DNA from: Actinomadura sp. NAK00032
GTDB taxonomy: Bacteria > Actinomycetota > Actinomycetes > Streptosporangiales > Streptosporangiaceae
Length of the DNA stretch: 64,000 nt
Direction: 5' to 3'
Assembly: GCF_013364275.1 (NCBI RefSeq)
Contig: NZ_CP054932.1
Span: 2,356,001-2,420,000, forward strand
The notes under the pieces are model-generated. The model was not told the DNA's origin. It saw nothing but the letters and a program-made list of their open reading frames with translations, and searched no databases. Below are positions 60,306 to 64,000 of the stretch, one piece after another. Numbering within the stretch: the stretch's first letter is position 1; the number at the start of each line of letters is the position of its first letter. A program made the translations under genes and the position numbers.

Positions 60306-61493
60306 ATGCGCATGTCGGCTCGCCCGCAGAACGTGCATCAGGCACGGCTGCTGCGGCTGCTGCGGGACGAGGGGCCGCGGTCGCGCGCCGAGCTCGGCGA
60401 CGTCGTCCGGCTGTCGCGGTCGAAGCTGGCCGTGGAGCTGGACCGGCTCGTGGAGCTCGGGCTCGTCGAGGGCGCCGGGCTCGCCGCGTCGCGCGGCGGG
60501 CGGCGGTCCGGGATCGTGCGGCTGTCGCCGAGCCTGCGGTTCGTCGCCTTCGACATCGGCGCCACCTCGATCGACGTCGCCGTCACCGACGGGACGATGG
60601 AGGTGCTCGGCCACGTCAGCGAGCAGTGCGACGTCCGGCAGGGCGCCACCGTGGTCCTGGACCGGGCGCTCGACCTGCTCGGCAAGCTGCGGGACGAGGG
60701 CCTCATCCCGCAGGTGCACGGGACGGGCATCGGCGTGCCGGGCCCGGTCAGCTTCCGCGACGGGATGCCGGTCGTCCCGCCGATCATGCCGGGCTGGGAC
60801 CGGTTCCCGGTCCGCGACGCGATCGGCCAGGAGCTCGGCTGCCCGGTGCTCGTCGACAACGACGTGAACCTGATGGCGCTCGGCGAGCTGCACGCCGGGC
60901 TCGCCCGGTCGGTGGACGACTTCCTGCTCGTCAAGATCGGCACCGGCATCGGCTGCGGCATCGTGGTGGACGGCGCCATCTACCGGGGCGTGTCCGGCAG
61001 CGCCGGGGACATCGGGCACATCCGCGTCGACGACGACGGGCCGATGTGCGCGTGCGGGAACGCGGGCTGCCTGGAGGCCTACTTCGGCGGCGCCGCCCTC
61101 GCCCGGGACGCCGAGGCGGCGGCCCGGTCGGGGGAGTCGCCCGCGCTCGCGGCGCTGCTGGAGGCGCGCGGCGAGCTGACCGCCGAGCACGTCGGCGAGG
61201 CGGCCGCCGCGGGCGACCCGGCGGCGGTGCGCATCATCCGGGAGGGCGGCCGGCACGTCGGGCAGGTCCTCGCCGGGCTGGTCAGCTTCTTCAACCCCGG
61301 GCTGGTGATCATCGCGGGCGGTGTCGCCGGGCTCGGCCACACGCTGCTCGCCGAGATCCGCAGCGTCGTCTACCGCCGGTCCGCGCCGCTCGCGACCGGC
61401 AACCTGCCGATCGTGCTGTCCGAACTCGCCGCCGCGGCGGGCGTGGTCGGCGGCGCGCGGCTCATCAGCGACCACGTCTTCTCCGCGTCCTGA
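60306..61493 (+). CDS. ROK-family transcriptional regulator
   Basis: 395 residues from ATG 60306 (GAGAGGA 8 nt upstream; GTG 60303 and ATG 60312 are close alternatives). The N-terminal winged HTH (ARLLRLLRDEGPRSRAELGD, LSRSKLAVELDRLVELGLVE) spans about 8-70. The ROK domain has FDIGATSIDVAV for phosphate binding, GTGIGVPGPV, LVDNDVNLMALGE, IGTGIGCGIV and the zinc-type motif CACGNAGCLEAYFGG. It represses or activates according to a sugar or sugar phosphate. It lies 12 bp before a ribose-type ABC operon that it presumably controls. Confidence 0.93.
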   Translation: MRMSARPQNVHQARLLRLLRDEGPRSRAELGDVVRLSRSKLAVELDRLVELGLVEGAGLAASRGGRRSGIVRLSPSLRFVAFDIGATSIDVAVTDGTMEVLGHVSEQCDVRQGATVVLDRALDLLGKLRDEGLIPQVHGTGIGVPGPVSFRDGMPVVPPIMPGWDRFPVRDAIGQELGCPVLVDNDVNLMALGELHAGLARSVDDFLLVKIGTGIGCGIVVDGAIYRGVSGSAGDIGHIRVDDDGPMCACGNAGCLEAYFGGAALARDAEAAARSGESPALAALLEARGELTAEHVGEAAAAGDPAAVRIIREGGRHVGQVLAGLVSFFNPGLVIIAGGVAGLGHTLLAEIRSVVYRRSAPLATGNLPIVLSELAAAAGVVGGARLISDHVFSAS

Positions 61494-61505
61494 GGAGGCC
61501 CCCCA

Positions 61506-63014
61506 ATGGAACCGCTGCTGCTCATGCGCGGCATCGTCAAGCAGTTCCCCGGCGTCCGCGCGCTGGGCGGCGTCGACCTCGACGTCCGCCCGGGCGAGGT
61601 GCACTGCCTGCTCGGGCAGAACGGCGCCGGGAAGTCCACCCTGATCAAGGTGCTCGCCGGCGCGCACCAGCCGGACGAGGGCGAGATCGTCTTCGCCGGC
61701 GAGCCGGTGCGGCTGGCCGGGCCGACCGCCGCGATGCGGGCCGGCATCGCGACCATCTACCAGGAGCTCGACCTGGTCGACGGGCTGTCGGTCGCCGAGA
61801 ACATCTTCCTCGGGCACGAGAAGGCCCGGTTCGGGTTCACCCGGCGCGGGGACGCCGAGCGGGCGGCGCGCGAGCTGCTCGGCCGGCTCGGGCACGGCGA
61901 GATCCCGCCGCGCCGCGAGGTCGGGCGGCTGCCCGCGGCGGGCAAGCAGGTCGTCAGCATGGCCCGCGCCCTGTCGCACGAGGCGCGGCTCATCGTGATG
62001 GACGAGCCGTCCGCCGCGCTCGCGCACGACGAGGTCGGCAACCTGTTCCGCATCATCCGCGAGCTGACCGCCGCCGGCGTCGCCGTCGTGTACATCTCCC
62101 ACCGGCTGGAGGAGATCCGCGAGATCGGCGACCGGGTGACCGTCCTCAAGGACGGCAAGGCCGTGGCGGGCGGCCTGCCCGCCAAGACCACCGAGACCGA
62201 CCGGATCGTCTCGCTGATGACCGGCCGGGACGTCGAGTACGTCTTCCCGGAGCGGCCCGAGCAGGAGGGCGAGCGGGCCGAGGTGCTGCGCGTCGAGGGG
62301 CTCACGCTGCCCGGCGCGTTCGAGGACGTCTCGCTCACCGTGCACGCCGGCGAGATCGTCGGGCTGGCCGGGCTTGTCGGGTCCGGGCGCTCGGAGATCC
62401 TGGAGACCGTCTACGGCGCCCGGCGGCCCGCGCGCGGGCGGGTGCTGGTGGACGGCCGGCCCGTCCGCCCCGGCGACACCGGCGCGGCGGTGCGGCGCGG
62501 CATGGGCATGGCGCCGGAGGAGCGCAAGAGCCAGGCGCTGCTGCTGAACGAGTCCGTCGCCGGGAACGTCAGCGTCGCCGGGCTGTCGCGGTACGCCTCC
62601 TTCGGCTGGCTCAACCGCCGCCGCGAGCTGGCGGACGTCCGCCGCCAGATCGAGTCGCTCGACATCCGGCCGCCCGACCCGCGGCGGCCCGTGGTGACGC
62701 TGTCGGGCGGCAACCAGCAGAAGGTCGTCCTCGCCCGCTGGCTGCTCGGCGCGACCGGGCTGCGGCTGCTGATCCTGGACGAGCCGACTCGCGGCGTCGA
62801 CGTCGGCGCCCGCGCCGAGCTGTACGCGGTGATCCGCGAGCTGGCCGGCCGCGGGATCGGGGTGCTGCTGGTGTCCAGCGAGGTCCCCGAGGTGCTGGGG
62901 CTCGCCGACCGGGTCCTCGTCGTCCGGGAGGGGCGGGTCGTGCACACCGGCGACGCCCGCGACCTCGACGAGGCCGCCGTGCTCAACATGATCATGGAAG
63001 GGAGCGCCCTGTGA
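61506..63014 (+). CDS. Sugar ABC transporter ATP-binding protein (RbsA/XylG type)
   Basis: 502 residues from ATG 61506, with GAGG upstream. Two nucleotide-binding domains. The first has GQNGAGKST and IVMDEPSAAL but a modified signature (LPAAGKQVVSMARAL). The second has the degenerate P-loop GLVGSGRSEIL, LSGGNQQKVVLARWL and LLILDEPTRGVDVG. This is the CUT2 pattern. It drives uptake of ribose, xylose, galactose or a similar monosaccharide with the permease that overlaps its stop (GTGA). Confidence 0.94.
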   Translation: MEPLLLMRGIVKQFPGVRALGGVDLDVRPGEVHCLLGQNGAGKSTLIKVLAGAHQPDEGEIVFAGEPVRLAGPTAAMRAGIATIYQELDLVDGLSVAENIFLGHEKARFGFTRRGDAERAARELLGRLGHGEIPPRREVGRLPAAGKQVVSMARALSHEARLIVMDEPSAALAHDEVGNLFRIIRELTAAGVAVVYISHRLEEIREIGDRVTVLKDGKAVAGGLPAKTTETDRIVSLMTGRDVEYVFPERPEQEGERAEVLRVEGLTLPGAFEDVSLTVHAGEIVGLAGLVGSGRSEILETVYGARRPARGRVLVDGRPVRPGDTGAAVRRGMGMAPEERKSQALLLNESVAGNVSVAGLSRYASFGWLNRRRELADVRRQIESLDIRPPDPRRPVVTLSGGNQQKVVLARWLLGATGLRLLILDEPTRGVDVGARAELYAVIRELAGRGIGVLLVSSEVPEVLGLADRVLVVREGRVVHTGDARDLDEAAVLNMIMEGSAL

Positions 63015-64000
63015 CCGATACGGCTCATTCTGGGGGGACGACCCCCCAGTCCCCCCGGACCGGCTCGGGTCACTCTGGGGGGACGACCCCCCGGACCCCC
63101 CGGACCGGCTCGGGAGTGGACGAGCGCGGTTCGGCGCCCGTCGCGAAGAAGCCGGGCGGCGGCGGGCCGTGGCGGCCGTTCGCGCGCGGCGGCGGCGCCG
63201 GGACCCGGGAGATGCACCATCTCGGGCTGGCCGCCGCGCTGGTCCTGCTCGCGGCCGTCGGCCTGGTGACCGAGCCGGACAACTTCGGCACGTCCGGGAA
63301 CGTCGTCGGCATCCTCGCGCTCGCCGCCACCATCGGCGTGATCACCGTCGGCCAGACCTTCGTGATCATCGGCGGCGGGATCGACCTGTCCGTCGGGTCG
63401 GTGATGGCGCTCGCGTCGGTGTGGGCGACCACCGTCGCGACGCAGTCCTACGGGCCGGCCGTGATGGCGCTGTGCGCGATCCTCGTCGGGACGGGCTCGG
63501 GCGTCGTGACCGGGCTGCTCATCTCCTACGGGCGGATGGTCCCGTTCATCGCGACGCTCGCGATGCTCGTCGCCGCGCGGGGCCTCGCGCAGCGGATGTC
63601 GGACCGCAAGACCCAGCTCGTCCGGCCCGAGAACGACGCCATCGAGGCGCTGTCCACCACGAAGGTGCTCGGGCTGCCCCTCGTCGTCTACATCTTCGCG
63701 GCCGTCGCGGTCGCCGGGTGGCTGCTGCTCAACCGCACCACGTTCGGCCGCCGGACGTTCGCGGTCGGCGGCAACCCGGAGGCGGCGCGGCTCGCCGGCA
63801 TCGACGTCCGGCGGCACACCCTGCTGCTGTACGCGCTGTCCGGGTTCTGCTGCGGCATCGCGGCGCTCATCATCATGGCCCGCACCACCACCGGCTCCAG
63901 CACCCACGGCGACCTCTACGAGCTCGACGCGATCGCCGCCGTCATCATCGGCGGGACGCTGCTCACCGGTGGCCGCGGCACCGTCGTCGGGTCGATCCTC
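63011..64000 (+). CDS. Sugar ABC transporter permease (RbsC type), cut by window end
   Basis: 330 codons are visible from GTG 63011, with no stop before the window edge. The CUT2 permease core starts near residue 67 (MHHLGLAAALVLLAAVGLVT) and contains TVGQTFVIIGGGIDLSVGSV, FIATLAMLVAARGLAQ, and AVGGNPEAARLAGIDVRR. About five membrane segments precede the cut. The first ~60 residues are an unusual hydrophilic extension, partly made of two HSGGTTPxxPRTGSG repeats. A binding-protein gene is expected beyond the window. Confidence 0.9.
   Translation, partial: MTDTAHSGGTTPQSPRTGSGHSGGTTPRTPRTGSGVDERGSAPVAKKPGGGGPWRPFARGGGAGTREMHHLGLAAALVLLAAVGLVTEPDNFGTSGNVVGILALAATIGVITVGQTFVIIGGGIDLSVGSVMALASVWATTVATQSYGPAVMALCAILVGTGSGVVTGLLISYGRMVPFIATLAMLVAARGLAQRMSDRKTQLVRPENDAIEALSTTKVLGLPLVVYIFAAVAVAGWLLLNRTTFGRRTFAVGGNPEAARLAGIDVRRHTLLLYALSGFCCGIAALIIMARTTTGSSTHGDLYELDAIAAVIIGGTLLTGGRGTVVGSIL
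63027..63115. repeat. Two 45-bp repeats with GGGGGG-ACGA-CCCCCC hairpins inside the permease gene
   Basis: Each unit contains CTGGGGGGACGACCCCCC followed by a C-rich run and GGACCGGCTCGGG. The hairpin resembles the first stem of the intergenic repeat at 11205 and 50435, but here it is translated in frame. Confidence 0.75.

Overview
The window is about 64 kb of very GC-rich DNA with high GC3 codon use, GTG/TTG starts and many ATGA/GTGA stop-start overlaps. The gene content points to an actinomycete: tandem Cvn conservons, Kgd-type 2-oxoglutarate decarboxylase with a DUF6104 neighbour, nickel superoxide dismutase with its peptidase, an XRE/DUF397 pair, and a carbohydrate ABC importer without its own ATPase. 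I would guess Streptosporangiales, Actinomadura-like, but the species cannot be read from the sequence. I see no tRNA, rRNA, CRISPR array or replication origin.

Layout. 1-580 (minus): 5' end of a SigB/F-type sigma factor gene and its anti-sigma ATPase. 736-15789: a carbohydrate catabolism locus with KDG-type kinase, PhyH dioxygenase, DUF4432 epimerase, SDR, secreted propeller-like protein, alpha/beta hydrolase, GntR/FadR regulator, ABC importer, GH38 mannosidase-like enzyme and glucarate-dehydratase-like enolase. Three copies of a 15-bp palindrome (AGTSAT-N3-ATSACT) sit before its transcription units and are the likely operator. 15800-17353: GNAT, sodN and sodX. 17481-21705: ABC exporter with a two-component system. 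21717-27082: insertion-sequence graveyard enclosing a DUF222-HNH gene. 27080-30230: XRE/DUF397 pair, GNAT, and an isoaspartate-methyltransferase-like gene coupled to a tiny zinc-ribbon gene. 30505-34730: malic enzyme and a polar amino-acid ABC importer. 34977-37297: a compact Mau-like cassette (MauE-like, MauD-like redoxin, Tat-exported Cys-rich protein, membrane protein with an in-frame TGA). 37324-40793: lipoprotein, quinone-reductase-like MDR, PadR/DUF4097 pair with a promoter-operator, DUF6104. 40936-50422: Kgd, AIM24, xi-class GST, DedA and a small acyl-CoA/ketone-type metabolic group. 50641-60054: sirohydrochlorin-chelatase-like gene and two tandem conservons. 60306-64000: ROK regulator and a ribose-type ABC importer running off the end.

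How it works together. The sugar locus can be read as: release of sugar by the GH38 and secreted enzymes, import by the ABC system (ATPase presumably a shared MsiK), oxidation by the SDR, dehydration by the enolase, phosphorylation by the KDG-type kinase, and GntR control through the shared palindrome. The Mau-like cassette resembles a disulfide-maturation pathway (MauD/MauE) serving a Cys-rich Tat substrate, without the rest of a methylamine dehydrogenase locus. This is the best candidate for an undescribed system here. Two further region-wide signals are a hairpin-rich intergenic repeat whose two copies show a compensatory base change, and many short tandem duplications placed at gene ends, linkers and promoters.
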